From positions 1,494,379-1,558,378 of the forward strand of contig JALMQS010000073.1 of assembly GCA_024734495.1 (NCBI GenBank): DNA of 64,000 nucleotides, given 5' to 3'. The DNA is from Forficula auricularia (Eukaryota; Arthropoda; Insecta; Dermaptera; Forficulidae). Below the pieces are notes generated by a model. It was not told the origin of the DNA. It saw only the letters and a list, made by a program, of their open reading frames with translations, and did no database searches. The translations under genes were made by a program, and so were the position numbers. Shown here in pieces: positions 63,922 through 64,000 of the stretch (its first letter is position 1; each line of letters opens with the position of its first letter).

Positions 63922-63974
63922 TTCGTTACCCTGAAGAAGGAGAGAATAAATCTCCGAAACGTCGGTTTAACGAA
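63922..63974 (+). ncRNA. Hammerhead ribozyme motif, family B (B3)
   Basis: Plus-strand mirror of B2, identical in stem I, core, stem II and triplet. Together with B1 at 14095 it defines the best-preserved family. Confidence 0.85.
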
Positions 63975-64000
63975 TAAATGTATTATAATAAAACCATTAT

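Larger units (their letters stand above)
63685..64000. mobile_element. Fold-back element, ribozyme family B (runs off the window)
   Basis: Inverted arms: TTATTCGTTAAACCGACGTT, AGTCAATGAAAGTATTTCAA and ACTTCCTGTCTCCTTTGACA with their complements, meeting near 63838. The right arm reaches the window edge. Carries B2 and B3. Confidence 0.8.

Overview
The window looks like nuclear DNA of an arthropod, probably an insect; I cannot name the species. It is very AT-rich, has few genes, and is filled with nested transposable elements. The clues are an R1/LOA-type non-LTR reverse transcriptase, arthropod-type hAT transposases, a DUF4817-like helix-turn-helix element, Penelope-like GIY-YIG sequence, Helitron ends, pogo-type and TTAA-flanked elements, and one spliced host gene with GT-AG introns.

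The one convincing host gene is NUB1 (NEDD8 ultimate buster 1), on the minus strand from 61159 (ATG) to 48617 (stop). Nine coding exons join in phase into one open frame of 576 codons plus stop. It has a ubiquitin-like domain, a helical middle and at least two UBA domains. Its introns contain a TIR transposon, a Helitron, a pogo-like element, a TTAA-flanked element and a fold-back element with ribozymes. Exons 6 (end), 7 and 8 look like a small tandem duplication.

Layout. 1-9 kb: TTAA-flanked CCGACTTC elements, a hAT-like MITE, fold-backs and a Helitron. 9.5-11.9 kb: a 5'-truncated R1-like retrotransposon with poly(A). 12-20 kb: a duplicated repeat (one copy holding a solo LTR, the other a fold-back), a DUF4817-type TIR element, a ZBED-type hAT relic and a large fold-back with two tRNA-like sequences. 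20-31 kb: LINE debris, a hAT element (25443-28806) interrupted by a Penelope-like fold-back, a pogo MITE and a second tRNA-bearing fold-back. 31-48 kb: hAT relics, a SINE, a 2.7-kb hAT element with an exact 8-bp target duplication, Helitron ends, a second solo LTR and a long-TIR element interrupted by a fold-back. 48.6-61.2 kb: NUB1. 61-64 kb: more fold-backs and a 70-bp minisatellite between direct repeats.

The most striking pattern is a set of hammerhead-ribozyme motifs. At 14 places the core CTGANGA - stem II - GAAA is intact, with pairing flanks for stem I. In every family the bases between GAAA and the cleavage triplet form a short palindrome (ACGT, ACTATAGT, AT repeats). They fall into six sequence families, and nearly all lie in the arms of fold-back insertions. 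Two such insertions have exact 13-bp target duplications and a third has a 12-bp one. Hammerheads are known from Penelope-like elements and retrozymes; the density, the fold-back layout and the linkage to tRNA-like fold-backs and a shared end motif are the points most worth checking.
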